Below are positions 12,393 through 20,739 of a stretch of 64,000 bases of DNA, in pieces. Origin of the DNA: Rheinheimera texasensis DSM 17496 (GTDB lineage Bacteria > Pseudomonadota > Gammaproteobacteria > Enterobacterales > Alteromonadaceae); assembly GCF_000711985.1 (NCBI RefSeq), contig NZ_JONU01000007.1, forward strand, positions 310,001 through 374,000, read 5' to 3'. Under the pieces are notes generated by a model, which was not told where the DNA came from, searched no databases, and saw nothing but the letters and a program-made list of their open reading frames with translations. The position numbers were made by a program, and so were the translations under genes. Numbering within the stretch: position 1 is the stretch's first letter; every line of letters starts with the position of its first letter.

Positions 12393-14270
12393 ATGTCAGA
12401 ACAAAAACCTGGTTTTATCCGTCGTTTGCTGCAATCCGTGTGGCATGGGTTCCGGTTTATCCGCAATTTCGTGTTGAATTTCGTGTTTGCTGTGCTGTTT
12501 ATTGGTTTTATCGCGGTGATCTTCAGCGAAGAAGAAACAGTTCAGGTTGAACCTTCAACCGCACTGGTCCTCAATTTAAAAGGTGATCTGGTCGAAGAAA
12601 AACGCTGGGTAGATCCGGTGGAAAAGGCCATCAGTGAATCGACGGGTTCTGAAGAAGAACAGCCGGAAGTGCTGGTACGTGATCTGGTCAAAGTCATCGA
12701 TGAAGCGACCAAAGACGAACGCATTAAGGTTATGGTGCTGACTTTGTCAGACCTTGGCAGCGGTTCTCTTGATAAACTGCAGACGGTCGGTAAAGCGCTT
12801 GAGCGTTTCAAAGCAGCAGGCAAAAAGATTTTTGCCACCGGTGCTTATTACAGCCAAAACCAGTATTTCCTCGCCAGTTACGCTGACAGCATCAACTTAA
12901 ATCCGATGGGGGCGGTGATCCTTGAGGGTTATGGTTCTTATCCGATGTATTACAAGGCGGCGTTGGAAAAACTGCAAATTTCGACGCACGTGTTTAAGGT
13001 CGGTACCTACAAATCAGCGGTAGAACCTTTTACGCGCAACGATATGTCGCCGGAAGCCAAAGAAGCTAACAGCGCCTGGTTACAGGAACTGTGGCAAAAT
13101 TACAAACAACAAGTGGCAGAGCGCCGTGGTTTTGCGCCCGATAACTTTGACGAAACTTTTGCCCGTCTCTACGAGCGCATTAACGCTGCCAATGGTGACA
13201 TGACGCAATACGCTTTAGACGCCAAACTGGTAGACAGCATCAAAACCCGCGAAGAGTTCCGTCAGGACATTATTGCGCTGGTCGGCGAAGACAAAGAACA
13301 TCACACCTTTAACCAGGTGCATTATGAAGACTACGCCAGCCTCGTGATCCCGCCGTTCCCGGTGAACAATCCGATGACCGATAAAGTCGGCCTGGTCATC
13401 GCCCGTGGCGCTATTGTCGATGGCAATGTCAAAGCCGGCATGATCGGCGGTGAAAGTACGGCAAAATTGCTGCGTAATGCCCGTTATGATGAAAAGATCA
13501 AAGCCGTGGTACTGCGCATTGACAGCGGCGGCGGCAGTGCTTTTGCTTCAGAGCAAATAGCGCAGGAGATCCGACTGTTAAAAGCCGCTGGTAAACCGGT
13601 GATTGCATCAATGGGCGCTGTCGCTGCCTCTGGTGGCTATTGGATCGCTGCGCCGGCCGATCAGATTTTTGCCGCCCCTACCACAATCACTGGCTCTATC
13701 GGTATTTTTGCGCTGTTCCATACGGCTGAAAATGCGATGTCGACCCTGGGTCTGAACGTCGATGGCGTTGGTACCACAGAGTTGGCTGGCTTCTCCTCAG
13801 GCCTGCCGCTGTTTAAAGGCCTGTCGGGCGATGCAGAAAAACTGTTACAGCGCAGCATTGAAAACGGCTATGACGAATTTATCACCCACGTCAGTACCAC
13901 CCGTAATATTGATAAGGCTCAGGTGGATAAAATTGGCCAGGGCCGCGTCTGGACTGGTCAGAAAGCATTAGAATTAGGCTTAGTGGACAAACTGGGCACA
14001 CTGGAAGATGCCGTCGCCGCTGCTGCAGAAAAAGCCAGTCTGAAAAACTTTGATGTACAGGTGATTGAACAGGAACTGACCGAGCAGGAAAAACTACTGG
14101 CTCAACTGTTTGGCGGTGCCAAAGCCTTTGGTTTGTTGCCGGAACAATCCGTCAGCCAGACTCCGGTACAAAAGCTAATGAAACAGCTGAATCAGGAACT
14201 TTCCGTGTTAAACCAGTTTAACGACCCGAATGGTTTATATTCGGTCTGTTTCGCCTGTCAGGTGCAGTAA
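12393..14270 (+). CDS. sppA: Signal peptide peptidase SppA (protease IV), long form
   Basis: Membrane-anchored serine protease that degrades cleaved signal peptides in the inner membrane, facing the periplasm. It has 625 residues, the long two-domain form. An N-terminal transmembrane anchor lies at about 25-45. The general-base lysine is K207 (TYKSAVEPF) in the first domain and the nucleophile is S413 (GAVAASGGYW) in the second, matching the Ser-Lys dyad split across the tandem domains in E. coli. Divergent from fadH; followed by a strong terminator. Confidence 0.95.
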   Translation: MSEQKPGFIRRLLQSVWHGFRFIRNFVLNFVFAVLFIGFIAVIFSEEETVQVEPSTALVLNLKGDLVEEKRWVDPVEKAISESTGSEEEQPEVLVRDLVKVIDEATKDERIKVMVLTLSDLGSGSLDKLQTVGKALERFKAAGKKIFATGAYYSQNQYFLASYADSINLNPMGAVILEGYGSYPMYYKAALEKLQISTHVFKVGTYKSAVEPFTRNDMSPEAKEANSAWLQELWQNYKQQVAERRGFAPDNFDETFARLYERINAANGDMTQYALDAKLVDSIKTREEFRQDIIALVGEDKEHHTFNQVHYEDYASLVIPPFPVNNPMTDKVGLVIARGAIVDGNVKAGMIGGESTAKLLRNARYDEKIKAVVLRIDSGGGSAFASEQIAQEIRLLKAAGKPVIASMGAVAASGGYWIAAPADQIFAAPTTITGSIGIFALFHTAENAMSTLGLNVDGVGTTELAGFSSGLPLFKGLSGDAEKLLQRSIENGYDEFITHVSTTRNIDKAQVDKIGQGRVWTGQKALELGLVDKLGTLEDAVAAAAEKASLKNFDVQVIEQELTEQEKLLAQLFGGAKAFGLLPEQSVSQTPVQKLMKQLNQELSVLNQFNDPNGLYSVCFACQVQ

Positions 14271-14286
14271 ACGCTGTTGAGTTAAG

Positions 14287-14311
14287 AAGCCGGTGTTGAC
14301 CGGCTTTTTTT
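14287..14311 (+). terminator. Rho-independent terminator of sppA
   Basis: Stem AAGCCGG, loop TGTTGA, stem CCGGCTT, then a T-run. It begins 16 bases after the sppA stop. Confidence 0.9.
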
Positions 14312-14382
14312 ATGTCCATGGATGGACGGTATGCCGTAAATGCAGGGAGCAATTTTTCGGCGATGTCCATGTATGGACGGTA
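14312..14382. repeat. Pair of 20-base direct repeats, each an inverted repeat
   Basis: ATGTCCATGGATGGACGGTA at 14312-14331 and ATGTCCATGTATGGACGGTA at 14363-14382 differ at one base and are spaced 51 bases apart. Each contains the palindrome GTCCAT-N2-ATGGAC. The pair lies between the sppA and tRNA-Ser terminators, outside any gene. It could be a dispersed short repeat element of the genome or a tandem protein-binding site. Confidence 0.7.
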
Positions 14383-14443
14383 CGCAATATATAAAGGCGC
14401 ATGTTAGCAAGAGCTTTGCGACTATATAGCTGGACTAAAAAGC

Positions 14444-14469
14444 AAAAACCCCGCTATGAGCGGGGTTTT
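14444..14469 (-). terminator. Terminator of tRNA-Ser
   Basis: Stem CCCCGCT, loop ATG, stem AGCGGGG. On the minus strand it is followed by five T and, two bases later, another T-run. It starts nine bases after the tRNA 3' end. Confidence 0.9.
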
Positions 14470-14477
14470 CTGTAATT

Positions 14478-14568
14478 TGGCGGAGAGAAAGAGATTCGAA
14501 CTCTTGAAGGGCTACTAACCCTCGCCGGTTTTCAAGACCGGTGCATTAAACCACTCTGCCATCTCTCC
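14478..14568 (-). tRNA. tRNA-Ser(UGA)
   Basis: 91 bases including encoded CCA. The acceptor stem GGAGAGA pairs with TCTCTCC, with discriminator G. The anticodon stem is ACCGG/CCGGT-like with loop CTTGAAA, giving anticodon TGA, which reads UCA codons. The long variable arm (GAGGGTTAGTAGCCCTTC) and the TTCGAAT T-loop are typical of serine tRNAs. Confidence 0.97.
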
Positions 14569-14577
14569 GTGGTGTTT

Positions 14578-14605
14578 ATATTAATCAACACTGCTGGAAA
14601 TTCAA
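14578..14605 (-). promoter_or_regulatory. Probable promoter of tRNA-Ser
   Basis: Minus strand: TTGAAT (14600-14605), 16 bases, TAATAT (14578-14583). It would start transcription within a few bases of the mature tRNA 5' end. An overlapping TATAAA is an alternative -10. Confidence 0.4.
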
Positions 14606-14733
14606 AGCACTTTTTTAGCAATTAACATCTTGAATTGACTGAAAGAATATTTTTTGTTCAGTCTGGCGATTTTTTAGTAAAACAGTAGTCACTGGGAATT
14701 ATTTTCAGTCTGAGCGGTCTTTTTAGTCATAGC

Positions 14734-14758
14734 ATCGCTGGCAGCGATTCGGTATAGT
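14734..14758 (+). promoter_or_regulatory. Possible yccA promoter with palindrome in the spacer
   Basis: A 15-base palindrome ATCGCT-GGC-AGCGAT (14734-14748) lies directly upstream of TATAGT (14753-14758), a five-of-six -10 match, 23 bases before the yccA ATG. No good -35 is visible, so an activator may be needed. The regulator is unknown. Confidence 0.35.
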
Positions 14759-14781
14759 CCATTGATAACCAAGGAGAGTCT

Positions 14782-15447
14782 ATGCAATATCAACAATCAC
14801 AGGTCCTGACCAGTCACGACAGTGCCGCGGTCAACAAAGTTCTACGCAACACTTATCTGCTTTTGGCTATGACGCTGACCGGCAGCGCTGTCGCCGCTGG
14901 CATTTCGATGGCTTTAGAGCTGAGTGCTATGGCAGGCCTCGGATTATCGATACTGGCGTTAGTACTGGTGTTTGTCGTGATGAAAACTGCGGATAAAGCT
15001 TCAGGGATCGCTTGGGTGTTTTTATTCACCGCCGTGATGGGCGCATCGATTGGCCCTATGCTGAACCGCTATGCCGCCCTGCCAAATGGTCCGGAACTGA
15101 TTATGCAAGCCTTTGGCGCGACCGCACTGATTTTCTTCAGTTTGTCGGCCTATACGCTGACCAGCAAAAAAGATTTCTCCTTTATGGGTAATTTTTTGTT
15201 TGTTGGTTTAGTCTTGGCCTTTGTTGCCATGATTGCGAATATCTTCTTTCAGGTACCAGCACTGCATCTGGCCATTAATGCAGTCGTGGTGCTGATCATG
15301 TCTGGTTTTATTCTGTTTGATACCAGTCGTATTATTCATGGCGGCGAAACCAACTACATCCGCGCTACAGTGGGACTGTATCTGAACATTTTTAATTTGT
15401 TCACAGCGTTACTGCAGCTGTTAGGTGTATTTGGCAGCGACGACTAA
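14782..15447 (+). CDS. yccA: YccA-type Bax-inhibitor-1 family membrane protein (FtsH modulator)
   Basis: 221-residue protein with about seven hydrophobic helices from residue 25 onward and a hydrophilic N-terminal tail (about 1-22). This matches the size and layout of E. coli YccA (219 residues), a substrate and modulator of the FtsH membrane protease that protects SecY. Family signatures include GFILFDTSRIIHGGETNYIRATVGLYLNIFNLF near the C-terminus. AAGGAG sits five to six bases before the ATG. It is followed by a terminator and then tusDCBE; in E. coli yccA also neighbours tusE. Confidence 0.9.
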   Translation: MQYQQSQVLTSHDSAAVNKVLRNTYLLLAMTLTGSAVAAGISMALELSAMAGLGLSILALVLVFVVMKTADKASGIAWVFLFTAVMGASIGPMLNRYAALPNGPELIMQAFGATALIFFSLSAYTLTSKKDFSFMGNFLFVGLVLAFVAMIANIFFQVPALHLAINAVVVLIMSGFILFDTSRIIHGGETNYIRATVGLYLNIFNLFTALLQLLGVFGSDD

Positions 15448-15470
15448 CGACAAGCTGGTCCATTTCCTCT

Positions 15471-15500
15471 AAAATGCCCCACTCTTTGGGGCATTTTTTT
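15471..15500 (+). terminator. Terminator-like hairpin between yccA and tusD
   Basis: AAAATGCCCC, loop ACTCTTT, GGGGCATTTTTTT. A strong intrinsic terminator whose T-run ends only six bases before the tusD ATG, so tusDCBE must either depend on read-through from yccA or start inside the hairpin. Confidence 0.9.
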
Positions 15501-15506
15501 GAGTCT

Positions 15507-15857
15507 ATGGCCAATTTTGTGTTGTATATCCAAGCGGATTGTTTCGCGAGTCCAGTGCTCGATGAGGTGCAGCGCTTTGCTAGTGCGGCTATTGCACTCG
15601 GTCATCAGATTGACCATATCTTTTTTTATCAGCAGGCAGTACAGGTGATTTGTCCTGATCTTGATTTACCATCCGACGAAATTGATTTAGTTGGCCGATT
15701 CTGTGAATTTGCCAGTGCCGCGAATATCCCACTGTTATATTGTGCCACCGCTGCAGAAAAACGCGGCTTTACCAAAGCCCGGCCCGGATTCACATTGGCC
15801 GGTCTCGCAGAATTTGGCATGCGGCTCTCAAGCGCTGACAAACTGGTGCAATTCTGA
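15507..15857 (+). CDS. tusD: Sulfurtransferase complex subunit TusD
   Basis: Subunit of the TusBCD hexamer that accepts persulfide sulfur from TusA and passes it to TusE for 2-thiouridine synthesis at tRNA wobble U34. The 116-residue protein shows the DsrE-like fold pattern and a cysteine at residue 79 (PLLYCATAAEKRG), corresponding to the catalytic Cys78 of E. coli TusD, and ends LVQF like the E. coli protein. I choose the ATG at 15507; an in-frame ATG at 15474 would lie inside the terminator stem. No good Shine-Dalgarno is present. tusC overlaps by one base. Confidence 0.9.
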   Translation: MANFVLYIQADCFASPVLDEVQRFASAAIALGHQIDHIFFYQQAVQVICPDLDLPSDEIDLVGRFCEFASAANIPLLYCATAAEKRGFTKARPGFTLAGLAEFGMRLSSADKLVQF

Positions 15858-16207
15858 TGCGCCGCTGTGTCATCATCCAACAACAAAGCGCCTGGAGCGG
15901 CAGTGCGGCACGCGAAGCGCAGGACCTCGCTCTGGCGCTTGCAGCTACCGACCATCAGGTGACCCTGCTATATCGGGGCGCTGCGGTCACTCAGCTATTG
16001 CCGCTGTCAACGCCACTCGTTGTGAAAGATTTTACCGTGACGCAAAAACTGTTTGCGCTTTATGACATCGAGACGGTTGCAGTCTGTCAGCAAGCGATGG
16101 CCGATTTTAAGCTTTCTGCTGACCAGTTGCGCCTCGCGGTTAACATGCTGGATGAGCCCGCCCAGCGCAAACTGCTGGACGAAGCAGACTTTGTGGTGGT
16201 GATTTAA
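15857..16207 (+). CDS. tusC: Sulfurtransferase complex subunit TusC
   Basis: 116-residue DsrF-like subunit of TusBCD. It starts with RRCVIIQQQSAWSGSAAREAQDLALALAATDH in the usual TusC pattern and has the C-terminal LLDEADFVVVI. Its ATG shares the A of the tusD TGA (TGATG), so the two are translationally coupled. No catalytic cysteine is expected in this subunit. Called from sequence and from position between tusD and tusB. Confidence 0.88.
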   Translation: MRRCVIIQQQSAWSGSAAREAQDLALALAATDHQVTLLYRGAAVTQLLPLSTPLVVKDFTVTQKLFALYDIETVAVCQQAMADFKLSADQLRLAVNMLDEPAQRKLLDEADFVVVI

Positions 16208-16465
16208 ATGCTACTATTTCAACTCAATCAGGCTACCTTGCCGCCGTTGCTCGCGCTGGCAACTCCTGATGATATGCTACTCCTGCGCCGCGACGCGGTG
16301 TACTTGTTATTAAGTCAGCATAGCTGGCCTTGTCAGGTGAGCGTGTTGCAACAAGATATACTGCAACGCGGTATTGCCTGCCCTTCGGCTGTCGCTGTAT
16401 TGAGCGACGAAGAATGGGTTGAACTGACACTTGAGGCCTCACAGGTGATCTCATGTCTGGATTAA
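16208..16465 (+). CDS. tusB: Sulfurtransferase complex subunit TusB
   Basis: Small 85-residue protein in the TusB (DsrH) position, starting immediately after the tusC stop. E. coli TusB has 95 residues. The sequence diverges more than its neighbours, with RRDAVYLLL and [18 protein letters not shown] as visible blocks; position carries much of the call. The 3' end overlaps tusE by 13 bases. Confidence 0.82.
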   Translation: MLLFQLNQATLPPLLALATPDDMLLLRRDAVYLLLSQHSWPCQVSVLQQDILQRGIACPSAVAVLSDEEWVELTLEASQVISCLD

Positions 16466-16788
16466 GTGCAGAATTTTCTGGTATTCCACTGGATAAACAC
16501 GGTTATCTGGCGGATTTAACGCTGTGGAGCGAAGCGTTGGCCATGGAGTTTGCCCGGCTGGAACAGATCAGCATGACGCCGGCACATTGGGAGGTAGTCT
16601 GGTTTGTTCGCGATTTTTACCAGGAATACAACACCTCACCGGCAGTACGTATTCTGGTCAAAGCCATGGCAGAAAAACTTGGCTCTGAAAAAGGTAACAG
16701 CAAATATCTGTTTCTGTTATTTCCGGACGGTCCGGCAAAACAGGCCACCCGTATTGCGGGTTTACCGAAACCGGCGAAGTGCTTATAA
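16453..16788 (+). CDS. tusE: TusE / DsrC-like sulfur carrier
   Basis: 111-residue DsrC-family protein that takes sulfur from TusD and hands it to MnmA for tRNA 2-thiolation. Family blocks [41 protein letters not shown] and the C-terminal KPAKCL are clear. The penultimate cysteine C110 is the sulfur-carrying residue of the family. Only one C-terminal cysteine is present, as expected for TusE rather than two-cysteine DsrC of sulfur oxidizers. Last gene of tusDCBE. Confidence 0.95.
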   Translation: MSGLSAEFSGIPLDKHGYLADLTLWSEALAMEFARLEQISMTPAHWEVVWFVRDFYQEYNTSPAVRILVKAMAEKLGSEKGNSKYLFLLFPDGPAKQATRIAGLPKPAKCL

Positions 16789-16830
16789 GGCCTTCACCAC
16801 TTTATCCACGACTTACTGAACTTTCCACGA

Positions 16831-16867
16831 TACCGCGCCGACAATTGCGTTAATGCGCGGTATTTTT
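16831..16867 (+). terminator. Terminator after tusE
   Basis: Stem TACCGCGC (16831-16838) pairs with GCGCGGTA (16855-16862) over a 16-base loop, then TTTTT. Its right arm overlaps the 3' end of the convergent small membrane-protein gene. Confidence 0.75.
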
Positions 16868-17056
16868 GTAGATCATCCAACCCGCTTCAAAACTGATATA
16901 CAGCACTATCGCTATGACAGCCAAAGTGATCAGCCAATAGACCGAGCGTAAAAACACCTTCACCGGGCTGGTCCTTGTGCGTTTTATCGCGACTTTTTTG
17001 GTGATCCCGGGATTGCGGTGTTCGGTAGAAGTAGGTTTTTCCGGTGCAGCAGTCAT
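16850..17056 (-). CDS. Unknown small single-pass membrane protein
   Basis: 68-residue protein with a basic, hydrophilic N-terminus (KKVAIKRTRTSPVK at about 20-33) and one hydrophobic helix at about 38-58. I do not recognise the family. It lies 56 bases downstream of serS on the same strand and may be the tail of that operon. Its stop falls inside the tusE terminator. No function can be assigned. Confidence 0.55.
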   Translation of the reverse strand: MTAAPEKPTSTEHRNPGITKKVAIKRTRTSPVKVFLRSVYWLITLAVIAIVLYISFEAGWMIYKNTAH

Positions 17057-17112
17057 AACATACTCATTTCAATCAGTCACACCAGCGGCAATGCCGCCGG
17101 TGTGAAAGAGGA

Positions 17113-18408
<1,296 letters not shown>

Positions 18409-18786
18409 TTACTTCAAAGTCCCCAGCTTGATACCAAGCCAGGTCAGGGTTAAACACAACACCAGGTTGGCCAGCACATTCAGCGTCGCTTTGAGAAAAG
18501 CGCCCTGCTGCAGCATCAACACAGTGTCCATAGAAAAAGTGGAGAAGGTGGTAAAAGCACCTAAAATCCCGATGCCGATAAAAATTCGCCACGGATTAGG
18601 CGCCAGTTGTTCAGTCAGGATCAGACCGTACAACAGACCGATAATAAAAGACCCGAGAATATTAACCAGCAAAGTACCAAAAGGAAATGCCCGACCGAAA
18701 AGATGTAACATCGCATCGCTGAGCGCAAACCTCAGGCAAGCGCCGATGGCACCGCCGAGCGCTATAGCCGCATAGTTAATCCACAT
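18409..18786 (-). CDS. crcB: Fluoride ion channel CrcB/Fluc
   Basis: Small four-helix inner-membrane fluoride channel that forms a dual-topology dimer. The chosen ATG at 18786 gives 125 residues, the usual size, with GGGGA nine bases upstream; a longer in-frame start would overlap rarA by 56 bases. Family motifs [26 protein letters not shown] and GAFTTFSTF (Phe-box and Na+-site region) are present. It overlaps the rarA stop by 11 bases. No fluoride riboswitch is visible, as expected for a gene inside an operon. Confidence 0.92.
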   Translation of the reverse strand: MWINYAAIALGGAIGACLRFALSDAMLHLFGRAFPFGTLLVNILGSFIIGLLYGLILTEQLAPNPWRIFIGIGILGAFTTFSTFSMDTVLMLQQGAFLKATLNVLANLVLCLTLTWLGIKLGTLK

Positions 18787-20113
18787 CAGGTTTATTCCCC
18801 AGATCAGACGCCGCATCAGCATCAAGTCCACGCAAATAACGCAGTTTCTCTGCCAGCTGGCGCTCTAAACCGCGATCTGTCGGTTGATAAAACTGCAAAT
18901 GCTGCATTTCTGCAGGCAAATAAATCATACCCGCGGCATAAGCACCGGGCTCATCATGGGCATAACGATAGCCTTCGCCGTAACCCAGTTCTTTCAGTAA
19001 ACCGGTGGCGGCGTTGCGTAGTTGTATCGGCACTTCAAAGGCTGGCTGTTCACGGACAAAAGCGCGCATTTGATTAAAAGCACTGTACAGCGCATTACTT
19101 TTTGGTGCCAAAGCACAATATACCGCAGCCTGCGCGATAGCGCGCTCTCCTTCTGCCGGCCCAACCCGCTGAAAGGTATCAAAAGCAGCCAGCGCCAGCG
19201 ACAAAGCACGTGGGTCCGCATTGCCGATATCTTCCGAGGCGATCGCTAACAATCGCCTTGCCACATATAGCGGGTCACCACCGCCTTCCAGAATCCGGCA
19301 ATACCAATACAAAGCCGCATCCGGCTGAGAACCACGCACCGACTTGTGAAAGGCAGAGATCAGGTCATAGTACAGTTCGCCCTGATTATCAAAACCGGGT
19401 AACTGCCGCTCAACCAGCTGTTTTAATAAACCGGTATCAATCTGTCCATCAACGCTGCTTTGAGCGGCAAGTTCCAGCAAATTCAGCATTTTGCGCGCAT
19501 CACCGTCAGCCAGTTGCAACAACAGCCCGGCGGCGTGCGGCGCAAGCACAATCGGGAACTGCTGATTCAGCGTTGCATCGGCTAAAGCGCGTTGTAACAA
19601 CTGTTGTAAATCATCAGTGCTGATTTTACGCAGCACACAAACCCGCGCACGGGATAACAGCGCGTTATTGAGCGCAAAAGATGGGTTTTCGGTGGTAGCG
19701 CCAATAAAGATAATGGTGCCATCTTCGATATGCGGTAAAAAAGCATCCTGCTGGCTTTTGTTAAAACGATGCACTTCGTCAACAAACAACAGTGTGCGCT
19801 GACCTTGTTGTAAGCGATTCGAGGCCCGTTCGATGGCCTCGCGGATCTCTTTGATGCCGGCGGTCACGGCTGAAATTTTCTCAATGGCAGCAGCCGTACT
19901 ACCGGCTATCAGTTCCGCCAGGCTGGTTTTACCGGTGCCCGGCGGCCCCCAGAAAATCAGCGAGTTCAACTGGCCGGCTTCGATCGCCCGGCGCAATGGT
20001 GTGCCTGGGCCCAGCAAATGCTGTTGCCCGACATATTCCTGCAGGTTTTTGGGTCTCAAACGTGCAGCCAATGGCCGCACGTCTGGCGCAAAACTAAAAG
20101 ACAGATTGCTCAC
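18776..20113 (-). CDS. rarA: Replication-associated recombination protein RarA (MgsA)
   Basis: AAA+ ATPase of the RarA/WRNIP1 family that acts at stalled replication forks. It has 445 residues. Walker A is [13 protein letters not shown], Walker [16 protein letters not shown], and sensor 1 [10 protein letters not shown]. The C-terminal tetramerisation domain follows ([18 protein letters not shown]). It overlaps lolA by four bases (ATGA) and crcB by 11. The order lolA-rarA-serS is conserved in enterics. Confidence 0.95.
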   Translation of the reverse strand: MSNLSFSFAPDVRPLAARLRPKNLQEYVGQQHLLGPGTPLRRAIEAGQLNSLIFWGPPGTGKTSLAELIAGSTAAAIEKISAVTAGIKEIREAIERASNRLQQGQRTLLFVDEVHRFNKSQQDAFLPHIEDGTIIFIGATTENPSFALNNALLSRARVCVLRKISTDDLQQLLQRALADATLNQQFPIVLAPHAAGLLLQLADGDARKMLNLLELAAQSSVDGQIDTGLLKQLVERQLPGFDNQGELYYDLISAFHKSVRGSQPDAALYWYCRILEGGGDPLYVARRLLAIASEDIGNADPRALSLALAAFDTFQRVGPAEGERAIAQAAVYCALAPKSNALYSAFNQMRAFVREQPAFEVPIQLRNAATGLLKELGYGEGYRYAHDEPGAYAAGMIYLPAEMQHLQFYQPTDRGLERQLAEKLRYLRGLDADAASDLGNKPDVD

Positions 20114-20739
20114 TTGCCGCGTAAATCAACGATATCGACATCGACACCTTTCGGTGCAACGAACTTAAACTGCGCACTGTCAATGCTGACATTACTTTGC
20201 ATCGCAATAAACTCAAAACTACTGGTCTGCCCGTCCTGGCTGGCGACAGCCATTTTGGCAAGGTCAACACCGGAGAACTGCAGGGTGAGTTTTTGCACCG
20301 GATTATTTTTGTCTTTGGGCGTGATGGCAAAAGTTTCGCCTTGACCAGTCACTTCATACAAAGCCCACAACTTGGCATCGCTGGAGGTCAGCAGTACAAA
20401 AGGCGTTTTGTCGACTTCCTTCGCCGCATCATAGACTTTCAACTCTTCCAACGTAGCGTCGTAATGCCACAAAGTCCGGCCGTCGCCAATTAACAGATTC
20501 GGCGTTGGGCTGATGGTCTCAAAGCGAAACAACGCGGGTTGCTTCAGGCTGAGATAACCTTCACCGGTTTGCACCTGTTTATTCGTCGCGTCAGTAACCG
20601 TCTGTTGAAAACTGGCCTGATAACTGTTTAAGCGGGCTAATTTATATTTCAGCTGCTCAGCAGCCGTTTCTGCGGCACTAACCACACCAGAACACATGGC
20701 TGCCAGTAGCAGGCACGTTAAAGATAAAACCTGTTTCAT
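20110..20739 (-). CDS. lolA: Outer-membrane lipoprotein carrier LolA
   Basis: Periplasmic chaperone that shuttles lipoproteins from LolCDE to LolB. It has 209 residues including an N-terminal signal peptide of about 22-23 residues ending VSAAE. The mature part has [12 protein letters not shown] and the [31 protein letters not shown] block typical of LolA. It starts directly after the ftsK stop (zero gap) and overlaps rarA by four bases. Confidence 0.95.
   Translation of the reverse strand: MKQVLSLTCLLLAAMCSGVVSAAETAAEQLKYKLARLNSYQASFQQTVTDATNKQVQTGEGYLSLKQPALFRFETISPTPNLLIGDGRTLWHYDATLEELKVYDAAKEVDKTPFVLLTSSDAKLWALYEVTGQGETFAITPKDKNNPVQKLTLQFSGVDLAKMAVASQDGQTSSFEFIAMQSNVSIDSAQFKFVAPKGVDVDIVDLRGK

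Noticed and set aside
14363-14382. Repeat pair as part of a CRISPR array
   Set aside because: Only two units, palindromic across their whole length, with no further repeats and no cas genes.
14660-14700. GTAAA-like CpxR box upstream of yccA
   Set aside because: Only one good half (AGTAAAAC); the second half is at the wrong spacing for a CpxR site.
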